Both the position numbers and the translations under genes were made by a program. Positions 9,095 to 17,958 of a DNA stretch of 64,000 nucleotides are shown here, piece by piece (position 1 is the first letter of the stretch; each line of letters opens with the position of its first letter). The DNA is from Lysobacter capsici (GTDB lineage Bacteria; Pseudomonadota; Gammaproteobacteria; Xanthomonadales; Xanthomonadaceae). The stretch is from the NCBI RefSeq assembly GCF_014779555.2, contig NZ_CP094357.1:5642001-5706000 (forward strand), in the 5' to 3' direction. The notes under the pieces were generated by a model. That model was given only the letters and a program-made list of their open reading frames with translations. It was not told the DNA's origin and ran no database searches.

Positions 9095-9122
9095 AAAAAA
9101 AACGCCTCCCGAAGGAGGCGTT
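9095..9122 (-). terminator. Intrinsic terminator, leftward
   Basis: A 9-bp stem (AACGCCTCC at 9101-9109 with 9114-9122) and loop CGAA, followed on the minus strand by eight T (9102-9095). It ends leftward transcription from the secreted-protein genes at 9.2-10.6 kb. The rest of 8918-9315 holds only the doubtful small frame listed separately. Confidence 0.85.
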
Positions 9123-9159
9123 CGATGCGACTTTCGCGGCAGCGGCCGTGCCGTATTTT

Positions 9160-9291
9160 TCAGCCTACGATCGACTGAATGCCCTCGCCTTCGTACCAGC
9201 GCACGCAGGTATTTTCGGCGGCGACGATTTTGTTTCCTTCCACGACAACACGCCGGGCCGATCGCGATCGAATCGTTCGCGACCGCCGCAT
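9160..9291 (-). CDS. Possible 43-residue small ORF
   Basis: A minus-strand frame from ATG 9291 (or GTG 9243) to TGA 9160. Its C-terminal half (VEGNKIVAAENTCVRWYEG) reads like protein rather than shadow sequence, with mostly G/C third positions. The N-terminal half is Arg-rich and there is no clear ribosome site. It lies between the fibronectin-type gene and the terminator at 9095-9122, so it would be co-transcribed. It may be a gene remnant. Low confidence. Confidence 0.25.
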   Translation of the reverse strand: MRRSRTIRSRSARRVVVEGNKIVAAENTCVRWYEGEGIQSIVG

Positions 9292-9315
9292 CGCGGCCGC
9301 GAACGGCGGCGATGT

Positions 9316-10185
9316 TTACTGATTGATGATGAAACTCAGCACAGGCGTAATGTCGGCGACGACCTGGAACACGCTGTCGGCCGATGGCGCGCTGCAGGCG
9401 GCGTTGGTGCAGGCGGTGACCCGGTAGCGATAAGTACCGGCCTGGGTGCCGACCGCGGTCCACTGGGTGACCGGACCGAGATAAACCGTGCCCCACACGC
9501 CATCCTCGCCCACGCGATCGAGCTGATAGGTATCGGCGCCCGCCGAGGCGGTCCAGGTCACGGTGTGATTCGGCCCTACCTGGATCGACGCAGGCAGCGT
9601 CGGCGTGGGCGGCGGATCCGACACGATGATCACGACCACAGAAGAGTACGGACTTCCGCTACCGCCGATATCGCGCACCCGGTACTCGTAGTTGCCCACG
9701 GCCGCGGCAGTTTGGGTCCAACTGGTGGCTGAGCCTTTGTAGCGCTCTTTCCAGCCGCGTCCGGAGACCGCCTGTTCCAGCACATAACGCGACGGGCTCT
9801 TGCTCGACCAACTGACCGTGTGGTCGATGCCGTTACGCACCGGTGGATAAATCGTAGGCGGTGGCAAGGGCGGCGGTGGCGGTGGCGGCGTGGTGTCCTT
9901 GGTACAGGTCACCGTCGCCCATGCGCGATACAGGCTGTTGATCGCGTTCGGAGGCTGATAGGTATACCCCTTCAATACGCACGCCGAATAGCCGGCCTGC
10001 TGGGCGTTGAATTCTGCCCGGCGGGTAGCGCCTTCCACCGCGGACGGAGCGCTGAACCCGTCGGAATAGCCCTCGAAATCGAAGGTAATGATGGCCGTGG
10101 GCGACGGTTGCGCGTGAGCCTGCCCGATCGGCAGTACGGCCATGCATACGCTCAGTACGAGACTCGATAGCGTGGTCTTGTTCAT
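9316..10185 (-). CDS. Secreted protein with two fibronectin-III-like domains
   Basis: A 289-residue exported protein of unknown role. Signal peptide 1-25 (ending GQAHA). An N-terminal domain of ~80 residues with two Cys (SACVLKGYTY, TVTCTKD) is followed by a Pro-run linker (about 98-112). Two beta-sandwich repeats then follow, each with a fibronectin-III-like pattern: HTVSWSSKSPSRYVLEQ...NYEYRVRDIGG and HTVTWTASAGADTYQLDR...TYRYRVTACTN. Such modules usually mediate binding to surfaces or polysaccharide. It is co-directional with the small secreted protein at 10300 (114-nt gap). Confidence 0.8.
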   Translation of the reverse strand: MNKTTLSSLVLSVCMAVLPIGQAHAQPSPTAIITFDFEGYSDGFSAPSAVEGATRRAEFNAQQAGYSACVLKGYTYQPPNAINSLYRAWATVTCTKDTTPPPPPPPLPPPTIYPPVRNGIDHTVSWSSKSPSRYVLEQAVSGRGWKERYKGSATSWTQTAAAVGNYEYRVRDIGGSGSPYSSVVVIIVSDPPPTPTLPASIQVGPNHTVTWTASAGADTYQLDRVGEDGVWGTVYLGPVTQWTAVGTQAGTYRYRVTACTNAACSAPSADSVFQVVADITPVLSFIINQ

Positions 10186-10299
10186 TGCCCGAACTCCCTG
10201 TCGTGCGCTTGGGCGACGGCCGGCATTCGGGCATCGATCACCCCGGTTTGCACCCTGACGGACACGCCGGTGTATGCCTGCTGGTTCATGAGCCCGGCC

Positions 10300-10620
10300 T
10301 CAGTTGAAGACGGCGGTGACAATGACCACCGGGAAATTCTGCTCGCAACCGTTGACGTGCAGTTGCACCTGCTTGCCGGAGGCCTGGGCCGACAACAGCA
10401 TCGCGTACATTTCCTTGAAGAACGGATCGCTTGGGCGCAGCAGCAGATGATCGCTGCGGCCGCAGCCATCGGGATTGATCATGTTCTGATGCTGGATCAG
10501 CACGCCGTTGTGGGCGGGCCAGATCTGCACCGAGTTGATCTTGCCCAGGGTGGTGACGCCGCCGGCCTGGGCGACGAATGCGGACAGGCACAGCACGGTG
10601 GTGGCAATGAAACGACGCAT
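10300..10620 (-). CDS. Small secreted protein, conserved two-Cys family
   Basis: A 106-residue protein with a 19-20 residue signal peptide (ends FVAQAG). AAGGAG 6-7 nt before ATG 10620 fixes the start. The mature part (TTLGKINSVQIWPAHNGVLI ... INPDGCGRSDHLLL ... LHVNGCEQNFPVVI) has two Cys in Gly-Cys contexts that probably form a disulfide. The layout (GKI.SV, a Cys loop, 'DPFFKEMYAMLLSAQASGK', a second Cys loop) is that of a family of small periplasmic proteins of unknown function in gammaproteobacteria. No catalytic motif. Probably in an operon with the fibronectin-type gene. Confidence 0.75.
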   Translation of the reverse strand: MRRFIATTVLCLSAFVAQAGGVTTLGKINSVQIWPAHNGVLIQHQNMINPDGCGRSDHLLLRPSDPFFKEMYAMLLSAQASGKQVQLHVNGCEQNFPVVIVTAVFN

Positions 10621-10889
10621 GTGAAGCTCCTTGATGGTGGGTGCGACCGATGCCGGTCGCGTCCTTGTGTGCCCGCGGATGCGGAGCCATCCGTCGATCG
10701 GGCCTTGGCTGAACTCCGAAAACGTCAATGGGGTGCCGGCGCGATGCCTGCCCGACATCACGCGGCTAGCGGTCCATGCGGTGTCGCGACGATGCAACGC
10801 GAGTGATCGCAATCCTCGAACCAGTGTCGGCCCGCGGCGTCCCCCGCATTGAGATTGACGTTCGCAGCCGTCGTCGCGACGGCGCGGCT

Positions 10890-11789
10890 TCAGCTGTTGC
10901 GGTCGATCGGCGTAAGCAAACGCCGGCCCCGACCGACCGATTGGATGCGCTCGTCGCCGAAGGCATCGACGCCGGCGGTCGCATCGTGGTCGGCGTCGAT
11001 CCACGGCGCGCGCTGGCGCGGACCGGGGATGTAGAGGTCCCACTGCCCGTAAGCCGGGGTCTTGTCGCGCTTGAGTTTGTAGGCCACCGGCACCCGGACC
11101 AGCCAGTGCGCCTCATCGGCATACGGGCCTTGGGTCGGCGGCGCGAACTGCCACTGCCTGGCGGTGGTCAGCGTGGACTGGGCCAGCAGCTCGCGGAACC
11201 GCTTCATCTGCGCTTCGCTGCCGACCGCGTTGAGGTTGACCTGTTCGGCGAAGGCATCCTCGACCCGGCCGTCGCGGCCGATCCGCGCCACCACGTAGAC
11301 CAGGCCCGATACGTTGGAACGCGCGGCCAGTTCCGGATAGGTCGGCGGCTGCATCTGCGCCTGGCTGGGCAGATGCGAGGGCTCGTCGCGGCCGAAATGG
11401 GCGCTGCCCAGGCGCAGTTCGTAGGCTTCCTCGGCCTGCCCGTACAGCCGGCGCGCGACCACCCGCAGGTTCATCGGCGTGTCGGTCGCGGCCGCGGCGT
11501 CCGGCGTCGCCAGCGGCTCGAACCGCCATTGCGGGACGTTCTGCCGGATCAGGTCGGCGACGGCCTTGGGGATCTCGCTTTCGCGATCGATGCGCACGTC
11601 GTCGACCCGGCCGTCGGCCGCGATGCGGACCTGGCCGGTCACGACCATGCTCATTTCGGCCTGCTTGCGCACCGCGCCCGGGCCCTTGCCGGCCGCGAAC
11701 GCCGGCGATGCGAACGCCATCGCCATCGCCATCGCCATCGCCATCGCCAGCCACATCGCAACGTAATTCCACATCCTGTGATGGATCAT
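10890..11789 (-). CDS. Periplasmic protein with two TonB C-terminal-like domains
   Basis: A 299-residue exported protein. The start at 11789 (AGGA 7-8 nt upstream) precedes a signal peptide whose core is an Ala-Met repeat (AMAMAMAMAMAF). Two stretches have the TonB-C signature of a beta-strand, 'dGrV.d..i', and a basic/aromatic end: MVVTGQVRIAADGRVDDVRI...PQWRFEP and VSGLVYVVARIGRDGRVEDA...ARQWQFAPP. Unlike TonB it lacks an N-terminal membrane anchor plus Pro-rich stalk, so energy transduction is unlikely; it may be a TonB-like periplasmic protein. Both copies keep the Trp-Arg/Gln-Phe ending. Confidence 0.75.
   Translation of the reverse strand: MIHHRMWNYVAMWLAMAMAMAMAMAFASPAFAAGKGPGAVRKQAEMSMVVTGQVRIAADGRVDDVRIDRESEIPKAVADLIRQNVPQWRFEPLATPDAAAATDTPMNLRVVARRLYGQAEEAYELRLGSAHFGRDEPSHLPSQAQMQPPTYPELAARSNVSGLVYVVARIGRDGRVEDAFAEQVNLNAVGSEAQMKRFRELLAQSTLTTARQWQFAPPTQGPYADEAHWLVRVPVAYKLKRDKTPAYGQWDLYIPGPRQRAPWIDADHDATAGVDAFGDERIQSVGRGRRLLTPIDRNS
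11716..11751. repeat. GCCATC hexanucleotide microsatellite in a signal peptide
   Basis: Five perfect GCCATC units (11716-11745) plus one imperfect unit. They encode the Ala-Met repeats in the hydrophobic core of the TonB-like protein's signal peptide. Slippage would change the length of the hydrophobic core by two residues without a frameshift. Confidence 0.85.
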
Positions 11790-12009
11790 GTCTGCGTCCT
11801 TGATTGTGTGTCGTCGACTGTGTCGTCGCCCATTTACCACCAGCACCCGGGCGCCGCGATTACCTGGCCGGCGATTGAAATCCGCCGGCCCGGCAACCAT
11901 AGCAAACCATCGGCGTCATCCGCCCTCGTTACGATGCGTTGCATTCACAGCGTTCGTTCCGCCACCTCAGCCTCGGCGCAGCGCGCCATAATCCCCCCAG
12001 GAGGTGCCC

Positions 12010-13845
12010 ATGCACGGTGGCGGTCTAGAACTCGCGTTGTTGTTTCTGCTCGCCGCGGTCATCGCGGTGCCGGTGTTCCGCAAGTTCGGGCTGGGCGCGG
12101 TGCTGGGCTATCTGGCCGCGGGCGTGGTGCTGGGCCCATATGGCGTGAAAGTCATCAGCGACGCCGAACCGGTGCTCGCGGCCTCGGAAATCGGCGTGGT
12201 CATGATGCTGTTCGTGATCGGCCTGGAGCTGTCGCCGGCGCGCTTGCGGGTGATGCGCAAGCCGGTGTTCGGCGCCGGCGGCCTGCAGGTGCTGCTCAGC
12301 GGCCTGGCCCTGGGCGCGCTGGCGATGTTCGGCGGCCACCTGGGCTGGAAGGCGGCGACCGTGGTCGGCCTGGGCCTGGCGCTGTCCTCGACCGCGGTGT
12401 GCCTGCAGTTGTTGTCCGAACGCAAAGGGCTCGCCGCGGATTACGGCCGGCTCGCGTTCGCGATCCTGCTGTTCCAGGATCTCGCGGCGATCCCGCTGCT
12501 GGCGGCGATTCCGCTGCTCGGCAAGTCCGCGGCGGTGGAAGGCCTGAACTGGATCGCGGTGGCCAAGGCGGTCGGCGCGATCGCGGCGGTGGTGTTCGGC
12601 GGCCGGGTGCTGCTGCGCCAGGTGTTCCGGATCGTCGCGCGCACCCAGATGCCCGAGGTGTTCACCGGCGCGGCCCTGCTGACCGTGCTGGGGTCGGCGT
12701 GGATCCTGCAGACCGCCGGGCTGTCGGCCGGCCTGGGCGCGTTCCTGGCCGGCGTGCTGCTGGCCGATTCGGAATTCCGCCACGAGCTGGAATCGCAGAT
12801 CGAGCCGTTCAAGGGCCTGCTGCTGGGCCTGTTCTTCATGGCCGTGGGCATGAGCATCGACCTGCAGCGCGTGCTCAACGAGCCGCTGCTGATCGGTTCG
12901 ATCGTGGCCGCGTTGCTGACGGTGAAATTCCTGCTGCTGTTCGGCGTGGGCATCAGCGCCGGCGGCCTGGACAAGCGCGGCGCGTTCCAGTTGGCCACGG
13001 TGATGTCGCTGGGCGGCGAGTTCGCCTTCATCGTGTTCAACGAAGCGGTCAAGGCCAATCTGCTGGACGATCCGACCCGCGACCGTCTGATCGCCGCGGT
13101 CGGCGTGTCGATGGCGCTGACCCCGCTGCTGGTGATCGGCGCGCAGCGCATGCTCGACGCCGCGCCCGCGGCCAAGCCCAAGCGGCCGTTCGACGAGATT
13201 CCCGATCATCACCCGCAGGTGCTGATCGCCGGCATGGGCCGGTTCGGCCAGATCATCGCGCGCCTGCTGGTCGCGCACCGCACGCCGTTCATCGCGATCG
13301 AGAACAGCGCCGAGCAGGTCGATTTCATGCGCCGCTTCGGCAATGCGATCTACTACGGCGACCCGGCCCGGCCCGAACTGCTGCGTTCGGCCGGCGCGGC
13401 CCAGGTCAAGATCTTCGTGATCGCGATCGACGACCGCGACAGCGGCATCCGCACGGTGCGCACGATCCGGCGCCTGTATCCGAAGGCCAAGGTGTTCGCC
13501 CGCGCGCGCGATCGCCGGCACGCCTGGGACCTGATGGACCTGGGCGCCGAGCCGATGCGCGAAACCTTCCATTCCAGCCTGAAACTGGGCGAGGACGTGC
13601 TGATCGAACTGGGCGTGGAAGCCGAGACCGCGCGCGACCATGTCGAGCGGTTCCGCGAACTCGACGAACGCATGCTCGAGGCGCAGTACCTGGTCCACGA
13701 CGACGAAGACGCGCTGATCCAGACCGCGCGCGATGCGCGCAAGGAACTGGAGGAGTTGTTCAACGCCGATCGCGGCGAGGGCATGTTGGCCGACATGGTC
13801 GACAAGCGGGCGACGCCGGCGCCGGAGAATGCGACGCGGCATTGA
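12010..13845 (+). CDS. CPA2-family K+/H+ antiporter, KefB/KefC type with RCK domain
   Basis: An integral membrane antiporter of 611 residues. Residues 1 to ~385 carry about 12 hydrophobic helices with CPA2 features (LGYLAAGVVLGPYG, FVIGLELSP, FQDLAAIPLL, LGAFLAGVLLADS, SLGGEFAFIVF). A cytosolic RCK/TrkA-N domain follows from about 400, with the Rossmann loop GMGRFGQ at 408-414. In this family the RCK domain gates K+ efflux in response to glutathione adducts or nucleotides. The start is ATG 12010 after an AGGAGGT site at 11999-12005; an in-frame GTG at 12004 lies inside that site. No KefF/KefG flavoprotein gene is adjacent, so regulation cannot be read from context. KefB versus KefC is not decidable here. 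Confidence 0.9.
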   Translation: MHGGGLELALLFLLAAVIAVPVFRKFGLGAVLGYLAAGVVLGPYGVKVISDAEPVLAASEIGVVMMLFVIGLELSPARLRVMRKPVFGAGGLQVLLSGLALGALAMFGGHLGWKAATVVGLGLALSSTAVCLQLLSERKGLAADYGRLAFAILLFQDLAAIPLLAAIPLLGKSAAVEGLNWIAVAKAVGAIAAVVFGGRVLLRQVFRIVARTQMPEVFTGAALLTVLGSAWILQTAGLSAGLGAFLAGVLLADSEFRHELESQIEPFKGLLLGLFFMAVGMSIDLQRVLNEPLLIGSIVAALLTVKFLLLFGVGISAGGLDKRGAFQLATVMSLGGEFAFIVFNEAVKANLLDDPTRDRLIAAVGVSMALTPLLVIGAQRMLDAAPAAKPKRPFDEIPDHHPQVLIAGMGRFGQIIARLLVAHRTPFIAIENSAEQVDFMRRFGNAIYYGDPARPELLRSAGAAQVKIFVIAIDDRDSGIRTVRTIRRLYPKAKVFARARDRRHAWDLMDLGAEPMRETFHSSLKLGEDVLIELGVEAETARDHVERFRELDERMLEAQYLVHDDEDALIQTARDARKELEELFNADRGEGMLADMVDKRATPAPENATRH

Positions 13846-13934
13846 GGGACGGGTGGCGTCGTGGGTTTGGTTGCGGCGGCTGTGATCGGCGGTTGCGATT
13901 GACCGCCTGATCGTGGCGCCGGGACTTTAGTTGG

Positions 13935-14015
13935 CGCGGTCGCGGCTCGCGCCGCTCCTACAGTCGCTTCGTCCCATCACGCGGCCCTGTAGGAGCGGCG
14001 CGAGCCGCGACCGCG
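13935..14015. repeat. REP-like inverted pair (29-bp arms)
   Basis: Arms 13935-13963 and 13987-14015 are perfect reverse complements (CGCGGTCGCGGCTCGCGCCG...CTACAG) with a 23-nt spacer. The same 29-mer recurs in the array at 23.8-24.5 kb and, in variant form, at 26.15 kb. It lies between the convergent antiporter and ankyrin genes. Confidence 0.9.
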
Positions 14016-14104
14016 AAACTTCAAACGCCCGCGCAGGCCCCGACAGCGGCCGCGAACTCAGCCGCGGCCCGCCGGCTCATGCCCGATCGCTTCGAACCGA
14101 AGCT

Positions 14105-17100
14105 TCAGTTCCCCGGCCCGCGCAAAAACCGCGCCATCGATACCCCGTTGCCGGCATTGCCCGACGGCGTGCTCGGCGCGAATTCGGCCGCGATATCGAC
14201 GAAACCGCGCATCACCGCGATCTCGCGCGGGGTGCGGTTGAGCGCGTCGCGCAGGTCCGGGTTGGCGCCGTTGCGCAGCAGGCGCTGCACCACGCGCAAC
14301 AGGCCGTGCAGCGCGGCCAGGTGCAGCGGGCCGAAGCCGCGCGGGTCCTGCACGTCGAGCGAGGCTTCGTGATCGAGCAGCAGTTCCAGGCCGGCGATCA
14401 GCACGTCCTCGTCGGCCGCGGTGCCCGGTTCGGCGCGCGCGCCGAGCAGCAGCAGCAGCGGCGTCGCGCCCGCGGCGGACTGGTCGGCGTCGACGCCGGC
14501 CAGCAGCAAGGTGTCGAACAAGGCGACCAGACGGCTGCGTTCGCGCGCGGTGAAGCCGAACATCGCCGCGCAATGCAGGGCCATGCGGCCTTGCGCGTCG
14601 CGCGCCTGGACGTCTGCGCCGGCGGCGAGCAGGCGCGCGGCCAGGTCGGTCAGGCCGAGCGCGCAGGCGACCATCAGCACGGTCAGATCGCCGGGCAGGC
14701 GCTGTTCCAGCGAGGCGCCGGCCGACACCAGCCGGTCGACGATTTCGCCATGGCGCATGCTGACCGCCGCCGACAGCGGGGTCGCGCCGGAATTGGCCGC
14801 GCGCTGCGGGTCGGCGCCACGCGCGAGCAGCAGGTCCACGACCGCGCGATGACCGCCACCGGCGGCGCGCAGCAGCGCGGTGCAGCCCTGACTGTCGGGC
14901 GAATCGACCGACAGGCCCAGATCGAGCAAGCGTCGCACCGCGTCGGCGTCGCCGACGATCGCCGCGGCCGGCACGTCGGCGGCCTGCAGCGGACGCCGCG
15001 GCAGCGCCCAGCCGCGCCAGTCCAGCCAGTCGGCCAGATCGCGCCGGCCCGAGGCCAGGGCCACGCCGAGCGGGGTCTGGCCGTCGGCGGCGAGCAGATT
15101 CGGATCGGCGCCGTGCGCGACCAGCCGCTTGAGCATGCCGTCGCGGCCGAGCGCGGCGGCCAGATGCAGCGCGCTCATGCCGTGGCTGTCGCGGGTATTG
15201 AGGTCGACGCCGGCGGCGAGCAGGCGCTCGAGCAGGCGCGACCAGCCCAGCCGCACCGCGATCGCCAGCGGCGGATCGCCGGCCGGGGTGCGCGAAAACG
15301 CATCGGCGCCGCGTTCGAGCAGATCGAGCGCGAACTGTTCCAGCCCGCGCGCGGCCTGATCGCCGGCCGAGCAGGTCGCCAGGAACCGGCCCAGGCCGCC
15401 GCGGCCGGCCGGCGACACGCCGTGGCGCAGCAGCGCCTGCAGCGCCGGCAGCGAGGCCGGGGCCTGACCGAGCAGCGCGAACAGCACGGTATCGCCGTGG
15501 GCGTCGTAGACATTGGCGTCGGCGCCCTGGCCGAGCAGCCAGTCGATGCGTTCGGCGGTCGGTACGTGGCCGTCTTCTTCGAACAGTTGCGCGCCCAGTT
15601 CGGCCGGGCTCAGCAGCTTGGCCAGCCCGGTCAGTTCCGAGGCGCGGCCGTCGCGCAGGCCGTCGCGCAGCAGCGCGGCCGGCATGCGGTCGACGATCAC
15701 CCGCTCGCCGTCGGGTGCGTCGCTGTCGCCCTCGCCGCTGACCGCGGTCGGCAGCGGATAGGCGCGATCGAGCGCGGCGACCAGCGACCAGCGTCCGGCC
15801 TCGGCGGCGCGATCGACCGCGCGCTTGCCTTGGCGGTCGCGCAGTTCCGGATCGATGCCCAGGTCGAGCAGACGCACCACCAGCGGCGGCGAAGCGGTTT
15901 CGGCCTGGCAGGCCAGGATCAGCGCGCTGGCGCCGTCGGCGTCGAGCGCCTTGGCCTCGGCCGCGCCGCCTTGCGGCAGGTGTTCGAGCAAGCGTTCCAG
16001 CACCGCCGCGCGACCGCCGCGCGCGGCCTCGAGCAGCGGCGTGCGCTGCAACCGGTCGATCGCGTTGGCGTCGGCGCCGGCCGCCAGCAGGGCGGTGACG
16101 ATATCGAGATGTCCGGCGAACGACGCGGCATGCAGCGCGCTGCGGCGCTGACCGTCGCGCGCGTCGATCCGCGCCTTGTGCTTGAGCAGCAGCAGCGCGC
16201 CGGCCGGATCGTCCTCTTCGCCGCCGGCCGCGGCCAGCAGCGCCGGCACGCCGTCGGCCTGTTCGGTCTTGGCGCCGCGCTCGAGCAGGAACTTGGCCAG
16301 GCGCCAATTGCCGCTGGCGCAGGCCACGCCGAGCGGCGACAGGCCGTCGTGGTTGAGCGGGTCCAGATCGGCCTGGGCGTCGCGCAGCAGCGCGGCCACG
16401 CCCGGGTCGGAGCTGCGCGCGGCGTGGTGCAGCGGGGTGTTGCCGTCCAGGTCGGCCAGGCGCGGGTCGGCGCCGTTGGCCAGCAGGGTCATGACCGCGT
16501 CGGGGCGGCCGTGCCAGCTGTCGCGGGTCGCGGCCAGCAGCGGGGTCATGCCGGCGGTGGCGGCGTTGAGATCGACGCCGCGGGCGATCAGCTCGCGCAG
16601 CAGGCGCAGGTCCGGCAGCACCGCGGCCAGCACCGGCAGGCTGCGGCGGTCGCGCTCGTCGCCGATCGGCGCGGCGTCGATGTCGGCGCCCAGCTCGATC
16701 AGTTCCAGCGCGCGCTCGACCTTGCCGGTGCGCGCGGCGGCGTACAGCGCCGGCTCCAGCGGGTCGTCCTCGCCGAGCAATTCGTCGGCGTTGTGGACGG
16801 TGTCGAGTTCGGGATCGAACTCCACGCCCGGCAGCGCCTGCGCCGGGGCGATCGTCTGCAGCAGCACGTGCAAGGCCGGCGAGGCCAGCGCGAACACGAC
16901 CGCGAGCGACCAGCGCACCGCCTCGCTCAACAACCCCGGCCAGGCCAGCACCAGCGCCAGCCCGGACAGGCCGGCGACGATCGCCGCCACGCCCAGCCCG
17001 CGCCAGGCGCCGACATCGAGATCGGCCAGGCGCGCCCACTGCGGCGCCAGCGCCGCGCCGTCGCGCTCGGCCGCCTGCCACAGTGGCCACAGCCGCCACA

Positions 17101-17455
17101 GGCCGAGCAGGATCAGCCCGGCGACCACGCTCAGGCCGAGCACCGCGAGCAGCGAGCCGCTCTGCAGCAACGCGCTCAGCGGCCAGGCGACCAACGCCGC
17201 GGTGGCCGCAGTCGTGCCGCCCCACAGCGCGGCCAGCGCGCCCAGTTCGGGTTTCCAGTCGATCGCCGCGTCGCGCCGCCGCCACAGCCGCGCGGCCAGG
17301 GCGAACGCGGGTTGGGCCAGGGCGCCGCCGATCAGCGCGATCGCCGCGCCGCCGATGCTGCCGCCGAAACCGGTCGCCAGCGCCAGCACCAGGCCGGCGG
17401 CCAGGGCCAGGCCGAGAGTGCGGGCACCGCCGCGCGCAATGGGAGCGTCAGGCAT
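14105..17455 (-). CDS. Large membrane-anchored ankyrin-repeat protein
   Basis: An 1116-residue protein. The first ~200 residues contain about five hydrophobic helices; the remaining ~900 are tandem ankyrin repeats of about 33 residues with the usual 'G.TPLH.AA..G...V...LL..GAD.N..' pattern (DGNTPLHHAARSSDPGVAAL, HGMSALHLAAALGRDGMLKR, QGCTALLRAAGGGHRAVVDL). The repeats presumably form a long solenoid for protein binding, facing one side of the inner membrane. Binding partner unknown. The start ATG 17455 overlaps the 3' end of ycgL by 8 bp, so the two are co-translated. Long open frames on the opposite strand are composition shadows. Confidence 0.9.
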   Translation of the reverse strand: MPDAPIARGGARTLGLALAAGLVLALATGFGGSIGGAAIALIGGALAQPAFALAARLWRRRDAAIDWKPELGALAALWGGTTAATAALVAWPLSALLQSGSLLAVLGLSVVAGLILLGLWRLWPLWQAAERDGAALAPQWARLADLDVGAWRGLGVAAIVAGLSGLALVLAWPGLLSEAVRWSLAVVFALASPALHVLLQTIAPAQALPGVEFDPELDTVHNADELLGEDDPLEPALYAAARTGKVERALELIELGADIDAAPIGDERDRRSLPVLAAVLPDLRLLRELIARGVDLNAATAGMTPLLAATRDSWHGRPDAVMTLLANGADPRLADLDGNTPLHHAARSSDPGVAALLRDAQADLDPLNHDGLSPLGVACASGNWRLAKFLLERGAKTEQADGVPALLAAAGGEEDDPAGALLLLKHKARIDARDGQRRSALHAASFAGHLDIVTALLAAGADANAIDRLQRTPLLEAARGGRAAVLERLLEHLPQGGAAEAKALDADGASALILACQAETASPPLVVRLLDLGIDPELRDRQGKRAVDRAAEAGRWSLVAALDRAYPLPTAVSGEGDSDAPDGERVIVDRMPAALLRDGLRDGRASELTGLAKLLSPAELGAQLFEEDGHVPTAERIDWLLGQGADANVYDAHGDTVLFALLGQAPASLPALQALLRHGVSPAGRGGLGRFLATCSAGDQAARGLEQFALDLLERGADAFSRTPAGDPPLAIAVRLGWSRLLERLLAAGVDLNTRDSHGMSALHLAAALGRDGMLKRLVAHGADPNLLAADGQTPLGVALASGRRDLADWLDWRGWALPRRPLQAADVPAAAIVGDADAVRRLLDLGLSVDSPDSQGCTALLRAAGGGHRAVVDLLLARGADPQRAANSGATPLSAAVSMRHGEIVDRLVSAGASLEQRLPGDLTVLMVACALGLTDLAARLLAAGADVQARDAQGRMALHCAAMFGFTARERSRLVALFDTLLLAGVDADQSAAGATPLLLLLGARAEPGTAADEDVLIAGLELLLDHEASLDVQDPRGFGPLHLAALHGLLRVVQRLLRNGANPDLRDALNRTPREIAVMRGFVDIAAEFAPSTPSGNAGNGVSMARFLRGPGN

Positions 17456-17720
17456 CGGGCGTCGGCGCCTCGGCGAAGTACGGCGCGTCCACCGACGGCG
17501 GCAACTGGAGATGGAAGCCGTTGGCGAGCAGGTTCTGCCGCACCTGGGCGGCGTCGGCGCGGGCCAGTTTGCGCTGCTCGGTCAACTCCAGATCCAGCAC
17601 GAACTGCAGCGAACCCAACTGCGCGCGCAGCGAGTCGGGCAGGCGCGCGAAATCGTCGCGCGCGCTCAGAAAAACGTAGGTGTCTGCCTTGCGGAGACTT
17701 TTGTATACGTAGGCTTGCAT
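17448..17720 (-). CDS. ycgL: YcgL-domain protein (UPF0745)
   Basis: A 90-residue cytoplasmic protein of the YcgL family, function unknown. It has the family features MQAYVYKSLRKADTYVFL at the N-terminus, the FARLPDSLRAQLG region and the C-terminal NGFHLQLPP. Length is normal. It overlaps the downstream ankyrin gene by 8 bp. Confidence 0.9.
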   Translation of the reverse strand: MQAYVYKSLRKADTYVFLSARDDFARLPDSLRAQLGSLQFVLDLELTEQRKLARADAAQVRQNLLANGFHLQLPPSVDAPYFAEAPTPDA

Positions 17721-17958
17721 GGGGCGGGCGATACAGCCGGGGGAGACTGTTTTTCTGCGTCGCAGATGTGATGCACAGCATACCTGCCCACTCGCGCTAC
17801 GCGAACTTTCATGTTCAGCGCAAGGCCCGGACGGGGGTGGTAAGGCCCGCCGGCCTGTGGGGCGATCGGCGGACGCCGGTCCGCCGAAGGATTCGCCGGC
17901 ACGCTCGCCGGACCGGACCGAGGACGTCCCGCCCGCGCGCTCACCCGCCCCGCGCCGG

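Noticed and set aside
17721-17958. CydX or DUF2474-type small subunit gene after cydB
   Set aside because: No minus-strand frame with a single N-terminal transmembrane helix and a ribosome site was found.
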